A stretch of 64,000 bases of DNA from an uncultured Prevotella sp. (GTDB lineage: Bacteria; Bacteroidota; Bacteroidia; Bacteroidales; Bacteroidaceae), in assembly GCA_938028745.1 (NCBI GenBank), contig CALIZL010000036.1, positions 1 through 64,000 of the forward strand. The letters run 5' to 3'. The notes beneath the pieces were generated by a model, which was given only the letters and a program-made list of their open reading frames with translations, searched no databases and had not been told where the DNA came from. Below are positions 7,924-15,662 of the stretch, one piece after another. Position 1 is the stretch's first letter. Every line of letters starts with the position of its first letter. The position numbers and the translations under genes were made by a program.

Positions 7924-8991
7924 ATGAAGAAGTACAATTTTAATGCCGGCCCCTCAATCCTACCTAGAGAAGTTATCGAGAACACGGCGAAGCAGATTTT
8001 AGACTTTAATGGTTCTGGACTTTCTCTCATGGAGATTAGCCACAGGGCAAAGGATTTCCAGCCCGTTGTTGACGAGGCCGTTGCCTTAATTAAAGAATTG
8101 CTCAGCGTTCCCGAAGGATATTCGGTTATATTCCTCGGTGGCGGTGCTTCGTTGCAGTTTACCCAAGTGCCCTGCAACTTCCTTATTAAGAAGGCTGCCT
8201 ATCTTAATACGGGCGTATGGGCAAAGAAATCTATGAAAGAGGCTAAACTTTACGGCGAAGTTGTGGAAGTTGCCACATCGGCCGATGCCAATTTCACTTA
8301 TATCCCAAAGAACTTTGACATCCCCGCGGATGCCGACTACCTGCACGTTACCACCAACAACACCATCTACGGAACGGAAATCCGCAAGGAAATAGACTCG
8401 CCAATACCACTTATCGGCGACATGTCGTCGGACATCTTCAGCCGTCCCGTCGACGTTTCCAAGTACGACTGCATCTACGCTGGTGCCCAAAAGAACTTGG
8501 CAATGGCCGGTGTTACCGTTATCATCGTGAAGAACGACAAACTGGGACGCGCCCCACGCCAAATCCCAACCATGCTCGACTATCGTACGCATGTTGATAA
8601 GGGTTCGATGTTTAACACGCCACCTGTTGTTCCCATCTATTGTGCGCTCGAAACGCTACGTTGGATTAAGAAGAGCGGCGGCGTTGAGGCGATGGACAAG
8701 AAGGCCATCGAAAGAGCCAAGATAATTTATGATGAAATAGACCGCAACCGCCTTTTCCGTGGAACGGTGAAAGAAGAAGACCGCTCGCTGATGAACATCT
8801 GTTTCGTGATGAACGAAGACTTTGCCGAGTTGGAGAAACCTTTCATGGAGTTTGCAACGCAAAAGGGCATGGTGGGCATCAAGGGCCACCGCGACGTTGG
8901 CGGTTTCCGCGCAAGCTGTTACAATGCCATGAGCATCGAAGGTGCAGAGGCTTTGGTGGCTTGCATGAAGGAATTCGAGGCTAAACTTTAG
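7924..8991 (+). CDS. serC: Phosphoserine aminotransferase
   Basis: 355 residues, full length class V PLP aminotransferase. It starts [14 protein letters not shown], the typical SerC N-terminus. [13 protein letters not shown] near 71 binds the PLP phosphate, and [12 protein letters not shown] places the Schiff-base Lys at about 190. The C-terminus contains [15 protein letters not shown] for substrate binding. It converts 3-phosphohydroxypyruvate and glutamate to phosphoserine and 2-oxoglutarate, the second step of serine synthesis. It is the first gene of serC-serA-DUF1015, with 101 bp to serA. No serB-type phosphatase is present here. Confidence 0.96.
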   Translation: MKKYNFNAGPSILPREVIENTAKQILDFNGSGLSLMEISHRAKDFQPVVDEAVALIKELLSVPEGYSVIFLGGGASLQFTQVPCNFLIKKAAYLNTGVWAKKSMKEAKLYGEVVEVATSADANFTYIPKNFDIPADADYLHVTTNNTIYGTEIRKEIDSPIPLIGDMSSDIFSRPVDVSKYDCIYAGAQKNLAMAGVTVIIVKNDKLGRAPRQIPTMLDYRTHVDKGSMFNTPPVVPIYCALETLRWIKKSGGVEAMDKKAIERAKIIYDEIDRNRLFRGTVKEEDRSLMNICFVMNEDFAELEKPFMEFATQKGMVGIKGHRDVGGFRASCYNAMSIEGAEALVACMKEFEAKL

Positions 8992-9092
8992 TTTGCAGAT
9001 AGATTTTTCGTATTCAAGTGGTGGGCCGTGTGCCTCGTTTTAGGCCTCGACCCACCTTTATTTATTCACCTTAAGTATATACAGTTTTCCTT

Positions 9093-10010
9093 ATGAAGGT
9101 ACTTGTTGCTACTGAGAAACCTTTTGCCGCCAATGCGGTGAAAGCCATTAAAGAAGAGATAGAAAAGGCAGGACACGAACTTGTTTTGCTAGAAAAATAT
9201 ACGGAGAAGACACAATTGCTCGATGCCGTGAAAGATGTTGAGGCCATGATTGTGCGTTCCGACAAAATTACGCCCGACGTAATGGATGCCGCTCCCAAAC
9301 TTAAAATCATCGTTAGGGCTGGTGCCGGCTACGATTCCATCGATACGGCATACGCCAAAGAGAAAGGCATCATCGTAGAGAACACGCCTGGACAAAACGC
9401 CAATGCCGTGGCCGAATTGGTGCTTGGCTTGCTCGTTTATGCCGTTAGAGCGTTCTTCAATGGCAAGTCGGGTTCAGAACTTATCGGCAAAAAGCTGGGA
9501 TTGTTGGCTTTCGGCAACGTAGGTCGCAACGTGGCTCGCATTGCTAAGGGGTTCGGCATGGACGTTTACGCTTACGATGCTTTCTGTCCTGCCAACGTTA
9601 TCGAAGAGGCCGGCGTACACGCAGTGGCTAACCAAGAGGCATTGTTCGACCAATGCGACATCGTTAGCTTGCACATCCCTGCTACACCCGAAACAAAACA
9701 GAGCATCAACTATGCGCTCGTTAACCGCTTGCCCAAGGGTGGCATATTGGTTAACACTGCCCGCAAGGAAGTGATTAACGAGGCCGAACTGCTCAAACTC
9801 ATGGCCGAACGCGAAGACTTGAAGTTCGTTACCGACATCAAACCCGATGCCGATGCCGACTTCGCTAAGCTGGAAGGCAGATATTTCAGCACGCCTAAGA
9901 AGATGGGCGCACAAACGGCAGAGGCCAATTTCAATGCAGGACTGGCCGCAGCTAAGCAAATCAACGCATACTTCGCTGATGGATGCACCAAGTTCCAAGT
10001 AAATAAGTAG
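9093..10010 (+). CDS. serA: D-3-phosphoglycerate dehydrogenase, short type without ACT domain
   Basis: 305 residues, only the catalytic and NAD-binding domains; the regulatory ACT/ASB domains of E. coli SerA are absent. The nucleotide loop is LLAFGNVGRNVARI near 130, and VNTARKEVINEAEL contains the catalytic Arg. Where most relatives have the catalytic His in PHIG, this protein reads STPKKMGAQTAEAN, so Lys replaces His. This is the type IIIK arrangement described for the Entamoeba histolytica enzyme, which groups with Bacteroidales. It oxidises 3-phosphoglycerate, the first step of serine synthesis. Without an ACT domain, serine feedback of the E. coli type is not expected. Confidence 0.92.
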   Translation: MKVLVATEKPFAANAVKAIKEEIEKAGHELVLLEKYTEKTQLLDAVKDVEAMIVRSDKITPDVMDAAPKLKIIVRAGAGYDSIDTAYAKEKGIIVENTPGQNANAVAELVLGLLVYAVRAFFNGKSGSELIGKKLGLLAFGNVGRNVARIAKGFGMDVYAYDAFCPANVIEEAGVHAVANQEALFDQCDIVSLHIPATPETKQSINYALVNRLPKGGILVNTARKEVINEAELLKLMAEREDLKFVTDIKPDADADFAKLEGRYFSTPKKMGAQTAEANFNAGLAAAKQINAYFADGCTKFQVNK

Positions 10011-10021
10011 TAACACAGACT

Positions 10022-11275
10022 ATGGCAACGATAAGACCATTTAAAGGCATCCGCCCACCCAAAGAACTGGTTGAGAAGGTGGAATCGCGTCCCTACGACG
10101 TGCTAAGCTCCGAAGAGGCTCGTGCAGAGGCCGGAGATAACGAGATGAGCTTGTACCATATCATCAAGCCTGAGATTGATTTCTCGCCCGAAACATCGGA
10201 GTACGACCCCAAAGTTTACGAGCAAGCTGCACGTAACTTCAAGAAATTCCAAGACAAGGGATGGCTCGTACAAGACGAAAAGCCCGCTTATTACATCTAT
10301 GCGCAAACCATGAACGGCAAAACGCAGTATGGTTTAGTGGTGGGTGCTTTCGTTGAGGACTACCTCAACGGAACCATCAAGAAACACGAACTGACGCGCA
10401 AGGACAAGGAAGAGGACCGTATGAAACACGTTCGCGTGAACGATGCCAACATCGAACCGGTGTTCTTTGCCTATCCAGACAACAAGGTGCTTGACGAACT
10501 GATTAACAAGTACGTTAAGAACAACGCACCTGAGTACGACTTCATTGCGCCTATCGACGGTTTCGGACACCAGTTCTGGGTTATTTCCGACGCTAACGAC
10601 ATCGACATCATCACAAAAGAGTTTGCTAAAATGCCTGCTCTTTACATCGCCGATGGCCACCATCGCTCGGCCGCTGCCGCATTGGTTGGTGCCGAAAAGG
10701 CCAAAAACAACCCCAACCACAAGGGCGACGAGGAGTATAATTACTTCATGGCTGTTTGTTTCCAAGCATCGCAACTCACCATCCTAGACTATAACCGCGT
10801 GGTGAAAGACCTTAACGGACTTACTTCTGCCCAGTTCTTGGAGAAACTGGAAAAGAATTTCGACGTACAAAGGATGGGCAAAGAGATATATCATCCCACT
10901 GGGTTGCACAATTTCTCGCTCTATCTCGATGGCGAATGGTATAGCCTTACGGCCAAGAAGGGCACTTACAACGATGCCGACCCCATTGGTGTGCTTGACG
11001 TTGACATTTCTAGCCGACTCATTCTCGACGAGATTTTGGGTATTAAAGACCTTCGCACCGACAAGCGTATCGACTTCGTGGGTGGCATTCGTGGCCTAAA
11101 CGAACTGAAAGAACGCGTAGATAGCGGTGAAATGAAGATGGCTTTGGCCCTCTATCCCGTGTCGATGCAACAGATTATGGACATCGCCGACAGCGGAAAG
11201 ATTATGCCACCGAAGGCCACTTGGTTCGAACCAAAACTGCGTTCGGGGCTTGTAATCCACAAGTTGAGCGATTAA
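10022..11275 (+). CDS. DUF1015-family protein linked to serine synthesis
   Basis: 417 residues, 11 bp after serA and therefore probably cotranscribed. It starts MATIRPFKGIRPPKELVEKV, typical of DUF1015, and has SRPYDVLSSEEARAEA, KEEDRMKHVRVNDANIEPVF and the diagnostic ALYIADGHHRSAAA near residue 216. The GHHR motif recalls the phosphate-handling GxxR motif of ParB/sulfiredoxin-fold proteins, including the archaeal free-serine kinase SerK. I infer a role in serine or phosphoserine metabolism from this motif and the gene order, but no activity can be assigned from sequence. No signal peptide or membrane segment; probably cytosolic. Confidence 0.85.
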   Translation: MATIRPFKGIRPPKELVEKVESRPYDVLSSEEARAEAGDNEMSLYHIIKPEIDFSPETSEYDPKVYEQAARNFKKFQDKGWLVQDEKPAYYIYAQTMNGKTQYGLVVGAFVEDYLNGTIKKHELTRKDKEEDRMKHVRVNDANIEPVFFAYPDNKVLDELINKYVKNNAPEYDFIAPIDGFGHQFWVISDANDIDIITKEFAKMPALYIADGHHRSAAAALVGAEKAKNNPNHKGDEEYNYFMAVCFQASQLTILDYNRVVKDLNGLTSAQFLEKLEKNFDVQRMGKEIYHPTGLHNFSLYLDGEWYSLTAKKGTYNDADPIGVLDVDISSRLILDEILGIKDLRTDKRIDFVGGIRGLNELKERVDSGEMKMALALYPVSMQQIMDIADSGKIMPPKATWFEPKLRSGLVIHKLSD

Positions 11276-11332
11276 CATACCCCCATATCAAGGCCGTCGG
11301 GCATGCTTTTAGAGTGCGCTATTGTGCGTAGA

Positions 11333-11353
11333 AAGCTGCCCGCGGCTTTTTTT
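11333..11353 (+). terminator. Terminator of the serC-serA-DUF1015 operon
   Basis: AAGCTGC-CC-GCGGCTT forms a short GC-rich hairpin followed by a run of T. Confidence 0.7.
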
Positions 11354-11558
11354 ATTGCCATTTTGGGGCTTGGTTGTTGGTAAGCCAAGCCTCGTTTGTC
11401 CATCATAAGGCCACTGGGCTTGCTAGTTAGCAAGCTTTCCTGTTTTATAAGTGCCACAAGTTTCACTTGTTAACCAGCTATCCTGTACCAACAAAACTTA
11501 CCTTTCGCAACTAAGTTCGCTTCTTTAACCACTTACGCCCTGCCTTATCCAACCAAAG

Positions 11559-11610
11559 GTTAAGCCGAATGAACCATGTTGAGCTTGCTCGAACATTGTC
11601 ATGGCGAGAA
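11559..11610 (+). repeat. Dispersed leader-like repeat, copy 1
   Basis: Matches the reverse complement of 23425-23475 over about 50 bp, with weaker similarity for another 30 bp. Shared blocks include GAACATTGTCATGGCGAGAA or its close variant, and an internal GTTCGA/TCGAAC-type palindrome. Here it lies about 120 bp upstream of the YigZ gene, in the same relation to a downstream gene as copy 2. Confidence 0.65.
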
Positions 11611-11671
11611 GATGCACTTCTTGCGGAACGAGAAACTAACCGTTTCTTTCGCCTTATCGTTCTTTTTGTGT

Positions 11672-11679
11672 TAACTTTG
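11672..11679 (+). promoter_or_regulatory. -7 box for the YigZ/IMPACT gene
   Basis: TAACTTTG matches TAnnTTTG, 52 bp upstream of the ATG. No clear -33 element. Confidence 0.45.
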
Positions 11680-11731
11680 CAATAGTCCACAGCTTTCAGC
11701 ATGGGGCACACCTATTTTATATATAGAAAGG

Positions 11732-12316
11732 ATGAACGACGAATACAAAACCATTGACGGCATAGGGCAGGGCGTTTACACCGAGAAACGAAGTAAGTTT
11801 CTGGCGTATGCCCACCCTGTTGAATCGATTGAGCAAATAAAAGACTTGCTGGTCAACTATCGCAAGCAACATTATGATGCGCGGCACGTCTGTTATGCCT
11901 ATATGTTAGGACCCGAACGACAAGATTTTAGGGCTAACGATGACGGCGAGCCCAGCAGCACGGCAGGAAAGCCCATACTTGGGCAGATAAACAGCCACGA
12001 ACTAACCAACATCCTCGTTGTGGTGGTTCGCTATTATGGTGGTGTAAACCTTGGTACGGGCGGACTAATTGTGGCCTACCGCACTGCCGCAGCCTTGGCA
12101 ATCGACAACGCCCCAATGGTAAGCCGGCTGGTAGAAGAAACTGTTTCGTTCGCCTTTCCCTACGTAATGATGAATGGCGTGATGCGTGTGGTGAAAGAGT
12201 CGGAGGCACGAATCCTTGCCACCAACTTTGAAAATACCTGCGAGATAAAGCTAAGTATCGTACGTTCGAAAGCCGAAGAACTGCGAAACAAACTTAACAA
12301 ACTTTCATTCGGCTAA
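11732..12316 (+). CDS. YigZ/IMPACT-family protein
   Basis: 194 residues. The N-terminal UPF0029 domain has KRSKFLAYAHPV, YDARHVCYAYMLG, NDDGEPSSTAGKPIL and VVVVRYYGGVNLGTGGL, all diagnostic of the IMPACT/YigZ family. A smaller C-terminal domain (DUF1949-like, EF-G V-like fold) follows from about residue 135. Eukaryotic IMPACT regulates the Gcn2 kinase; the bacterial function is unresolved, with proposals of RNA or nucleotide binding. Cytosolic, single gene. Start chosen at MNDEYKTIDGIGQG. Confidence 0.9.
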   Translation: MNDEYKTIDGIGQGVYTEKRSKFLAYAHPVESIEQIKDLLVNYRKQHYDARHVCYAYMLGPERQDFRANDDGEPSSTAGKPILGQINSHELTNILVVVVRYYGGVNLGTGGLIVAYRTAAALAIDNAPMVSRLVEETVSFAFPYVMMNGVMRVVKESEARILATNFENTCEIKLSIVRSKAEELRNKLNKLSFG

Positions 12317-12424
12317 GAGCCTTCCGCCGTCACACCGCAGCTTTTGCCGTTATTTCGTAACGCCAGTGAGTTTTCCACTCCCGAACTCTTCCAAGGTTAC
12401 AAGCTTGTAAGCGTTTGCCAGTTG

Positions 12425-12505
12425 GTAGCATACAATAATGTTCTAAAACTCGCGAACTCATAAACTTGCCAACTCAATAACTCTCCAACTTAAATATTAT
12501 TATAT
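12425..12505. repeat. Low-complexity tract ending in a solo element-left-end motif
   Basis: Units such as AACTCATAAACTTGCC are followed by CCAACTTAAATATTATTATA. The last part resembles the left ends of the large elements A, B and C, but no element body follows, so it may be a solo boundary. Confidence 0.5.
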
Positions 12506-12536
12506 TTCAAACGGCGGTTATTACATGTGTTTTGAC

Positions 12537-12544
12537 TAATTTTG
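12537..12544 (+). promoter_or_regulatory. -7 box for the GH10-like gene
   Basis: TAATTTTG, 20 bp before the ATG. No consensus -33. Confidence 0.4.
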
Positions 12545-12564
12545 CAGGAAAACAATAACAGGAA

Positions 12565-14076
12565 ATGAAAAGACTAATGATGATAGCCACACTTTTGGCT
12601 ACCATGTTGTTTGCAGGCGCACCCCAACTTAGTGCCGCTTCGCTCCACAGCAAACGAGAATTTAGGGGAGCATGGATACAAACGGTAAACGGACAGTTCG
12701 CAGGAATGAGCACCGCCGCCATGCAACAGACGCTTAGGCAGCAACTCGACGAACTGCAACGCGATGGCGTTAACGCCATCATCTTTCAGGTTCGGCCAGA
12801 GTGCGACGCCCTCTACGAAAGCAAAATCGAGCCGTGGAGCCGTTTCCTAACGGGTGTTCAAGGGAAAGCTCCCATGCCTTACTGGGACCCACTCAGATGG
12901 ATGATTACCCAATGTCATCGTCGTGGCATGGAACTTCACGCCTGGATTAACCCCTATCGCGCAAAGACGGCTGGCACAACAGCCTTAGCGCGCAACCACG
13001 TTGCATCGCTATATCCCAATAGGGTGTTCCCCTACAACGGTCAGTTGATACTTAACCCCGGTTTGCCTGAAAACCGCGAGTACATCTGTCGCGTGGTAGA
13101 CGACATCGTTACGCGCTATGATGTAGACGGAATACACATCGACGACTACTTTTACCCTTACCCTGCCGCTGGCCAAACCATAGCCGACGACAAGGAATTT
13201 ATGCGCTATAACGGCGGAATAACCAACAAGAACGATTGGCGCAGAAACAATGTGAACGCCTTTGTACAACGCTTGGGCCAAACCATTAAAGACCGCAAAC
13301 CGTGGGTGAAGTTCGGTGTGTCGCCCTTTGGCATTTATCGCAACAGGAAATCCGACCCTGTTAACGGCAGTGCAACATCCGGGTTGCAAAACTATGACGA
13401 CCTCTACGCAGACGTTCTGCTATGGGTTAACAACGGATGGGTGGACTATTGCGTGCCGCAGTTGTATTGGAAGATTGGTCATCCCACGGCCGATTATCAA
13501 ACGCTTGCCATGTGGTGGAACAAGTATGCAGGCAACCGACCGCTCTATATCGGCGAAAGCGTAGAGCGAACGGTTAAGGCTGCCGACCTAACCAACCCCA
13601 AAACCAACCAGATGGAGGCCAAGTTTAAGCTGCGCCGAAACCTACCCAACGTGCAAGGGGCTGTGCTATGGTATGCCAAAGCCGTGGCCGACAACATGGG
13701 TAACTATGGTTCGGCATTGCGAACATATTATTGGAAAACTCCTGCCCTGCAACCGCTCATGCCCTTTATCGACCATAAACGCCCCAAAAAGCCCAAACAT
13801 CTTCAAGCGGTTTGGACTAGCGATGGCCTTGTTCTTTTTTGGGAAGAGCCCAAAGGCAAGCGGTGGGGCGACTTTGCACAAAAGTATGTGGTGTACAGAT
13901 TTGCCCAAGGAGAAGACATTGACATAGACAACCCCGCCAAAATCGTGGCCATCACGCACGACAAATGGATTAAACTGCCTTACGATAAGGGGCAAGTGAA
14001 ATATAGATATGTGGTTACGGCACTCGACCGAATGAGCAACGAGAGCCGAAAGGCCAAGAAAAAAGTGTGGCTGTAA
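12565..14076 (+). CDS. Secreted GH10-like (YngK/GHL10-type) glycosidase
   Basis: 503 residues with an N-terminal signal peptide (MKRLMMIATLLATMLFAGAP, cleavage near AAS). The GHL10 TIM-barrel follows: KREFRGAWIQTVNG, VNAIIFQVRPECDALY, GMELHAWINPYRA and VDGIHIDDYFYPYP, the last holding the likely acidic catalytic residues. A C-terminal FN3-like beta domain (PKKPKHLQAVWTSDG to the end) follows from about residue 410. Related proteins are periplasmic or secreted and are thought to act on cell-wall or other glycans; the substrate is unproven. Single gene. Confidence 0.88.
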   Translation: MKRLMMIATLLATMLFAGAPQLSAASLHSKREFRGAWIQTVNGQFAGMSTAAMQQTLRQQLDELQRDGVNAIIFQVRPECDALYESKIEPWSRFLTGVQGKAPMPYWDPLRWMITQCHRRGMELHAWINPYRAKTAGTTALARNHVASLYPNRVFPYNGQLILNPGLPENREYICRVVDDIVTRYDVDGIHIDDYFYPYPAAGQTIADDKEFMRYNGGITNKNDWRRNNVNAFVQRLGQTIKDRKPWVKFGVSPFGIYRNRKSDPVNGSATSGLQNYDDLYADVLLWVNNGWVDYCVPQLYWKIGHPTADYQTLAMWWNKYAGNRPLYIGESVERTVKAADLTNPKTNQMEAKFKLRRNLPNVQGAVLWYAKAVADNMGNYGSALRTYYWKTPALQPLMPFIDHKRPKKPKHLQAVWTSDGLVLFWEEPKGKRWGDFAQKYVVYRFAQGEDIDIDNPAKIVAITHDKWIKLPYDKGQVKYRYVVTALDRMSNESRKAKKKVWL

Positions 14077-14163
14077 GGCCCGCGTGGCTGGCAAAAGGTC
14101 GCCGTCTATGCCCTGTATCGTGATTGTGAGTAGCCCAATTAGGCTAGGCCAGATAGCGAAAAG

Positions 14164-14281
14164 CCTAGAATTTAGCTGGGAATAATTCCGAAATCAAGTT
14201 TCTAAAGGCCTAGGATTTGCTTGGGATTGACTAAAAATCAAGCAGAGAATGCCCTAAAATTTGGTTCGAATCAGCTTAGAC
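14164..14281 (+). repeat. Three degenerate 44-45 bp tandem repeats
   Basis: Units beginning CCTAGAATTTAGCTGGGA (14164), CCTAGGATTTGCTTGGGA (14209) and CCCTAAAATTTGGTTCGA (about 14252) each continue with an AATCAAG-like half. The third is truncated. It follows the GH10-like gene; no coding potential. Confidence 0.6.
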
Positions 14282-14312
14282 AAGTCTGCCCGTCCCATTT
14301 TAGTTTGTGCTT

Positions 14313-14383
14313 TAACCCAAATCGGTTCATTAAAGGAAATATTGAAAGACGTCCTTTGATGAACCGATTTGGGTTATTTTTTT
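14313..14383 (+). terminator. Very strong hairpin terminator
   Basis: Two 25-bp arms (14313-14337 and 14352-14376) pair with a single T-G wobble, and T residues follow. The outer arm sequence TAACCCAAATCGGTT resembles the outer ends of the inverted-repeat element at 57799-58001, so it may be a miniature derivative that serves as terminator. Confidence 0.75.
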
Positions 14384-14548
14384 GCAATAGGTAGTTTAGT
14401 TTTGTTTACGTATATCGGTCGTTGAGATACCTCACTACCACGCCGTACTTAGAAATCTTAATGGCCGATTTGGAACAAATGTGTTGACCTAAGCGCATGT
14501 GTGCAAGGGCATCCGTAAGAAATTGCTTAGCTAGTGCATTCCTGAAAG

Positions 14549-15205
14549 CTTAAATTTATTGTTTATATTTTACAAAACACGTTCTGCTCGCCACCCCATT
14601 CTAGCGAAAAAATAGGCCGCTAAGCAAGCAATTAGCTGCATTTTTCAGCCTTGCATGTTTCATTTTTAGTCCATTTTTAAGAATACAACCTGCGTTTTGC
14701 ACCATTTAGCCTTTCTAGTTTGGTTGCCAACTCGTAATTTTTCAAGCCCAATTACTCGCTTTTAGCCCCTAAAACTCCACTTTTTAATGGTTATTTTGCC
14801 CCTTTTGAGTCATGTTTTAGTGGTTTGAAGCGGTTTTGTAAATACCATTTCAGTGTATATTTATGCTTATCGTCTTGCATTTAGTAGCATTTTGCCTTGC
14901 GTTTAGCACCAAAATGCACTGCATTTAGCACCAAAACGCACTGCGTTTAGCACCAAAATGCCTTGCGTTTAGCATCAAAACGCACTACGTTTAGCACCAA
15001 AATGCACTACATTTAGCGTCAAATAGCCCAAAATATGGTGCCAAGTGCGGTTTTATGCAATGTGTATTCATTTTGCTTGCATTAACCACTAACCCCTTTT
15101 TGCATCAGAACCAACCTTCGCGAGAATCGTCTTTTTGCGGTCGGATGGGCGTTTGGTGGATTACGAGGGCACTCACAATGTTAAAATTTGTGCTGAAAAA
15201 TAGAC
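14549..15205 (+). repeat. Large intergenic element, copy B, with a seven-unit 22-bp array
   Basis: Shares with copy A TATTTTACAAAACAC, CCATTCTAGCGAAAAAA, TTTTAGTCCATTTTTAAGAA, CACCATTTAGCCTTTCTAG, CTTTTAGCCCCTAAAA, TTCGCGAGAATCG and ATGTTAAAATTTGTGCTGAA. The array has units starting at 14878, 14900, 14922, 14944, 14966, 14988 and 15010, strictly 22 bp apart. The last unit keeps the element-typical ending CAAATAGCCC. It lies between convergent genes, in the same orientation as the other three copies. Confidence 0.85.
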
Positions 15206-15505
15206 ATTTTTCGAGTTGATGAGTTGATGGGAAGATGAGTTGATGGGAGGATGAGTTGATGGAAAGGCGAGTTGATGGAGGACGAGTTGATGGAGTGTGA
15301 GTTATAACGTTGAGAGGTGAATCCATCTTTTCACCCTTTCACCCATAGGAGGGCGCAGCCATTTTTTCATCTTTTCATCTTATAGGAGTTATGGAGTTAT
15401 GGAGTTAAGGAGTTAAGCCAAATGTATAGGTGGCGTTAGCCATCTTTTCACCCTTTCATCTTTCCATCTTTTCACCTTTTCACCCTTTCACCTTTATAAG
15501 CCTTT
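15205..15505 (+). repeat. Composite low-complexity repeats with conserved linker
   Basis: GATGAGTTGATGGGA units are followed by CATCTTTTCACCCTTTC and GGAGTTATGGAGTTAAG units. They are joined by the linker AAGCCAAATG...GGTGGCGTTAGCC near 15415-15440. The same linker with the same two unit types recurs near 32400 and 32640 (inverted) and near 47220 and 47290. No coding potential. Confidence 0.7.
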
Positions 15506-15561
15506 TCACCACCATGTGGCACGGAAAAATCCTAGTTACCCGCTTTGCGTTAAGACAACAA

Positions 15562-15623
15562 GTGGGCCATACACCCTCCCCGTTACTGGCATTATGCCAT
15601 TGCAGGGAGTTTGTATGGCCCAC
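15562..15623. terminator. Long hairpin after susD
   Basis: GTGGGCCATACA pairs with TGTATGGCCCAC, extended inward by CTCCC/GGGAG, with TGGCATTATGCCA as a second small hairpin inside. T residues follow on the plus strand, and the minus-strand T content is weak. It ends the susCD transcript by position, but termination is inferred. Confidence 0.5.
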
Positions 15624-15662
15624 ATACGTTTTTAGTTTGCCTTGTTGTGTTCTACATATACC

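Noticed and set aside
15105..15326. 73-codon frame before susD
   Set aside because: Consists of GATGAGTTGATGG repeats and element B sequence; no product expected.
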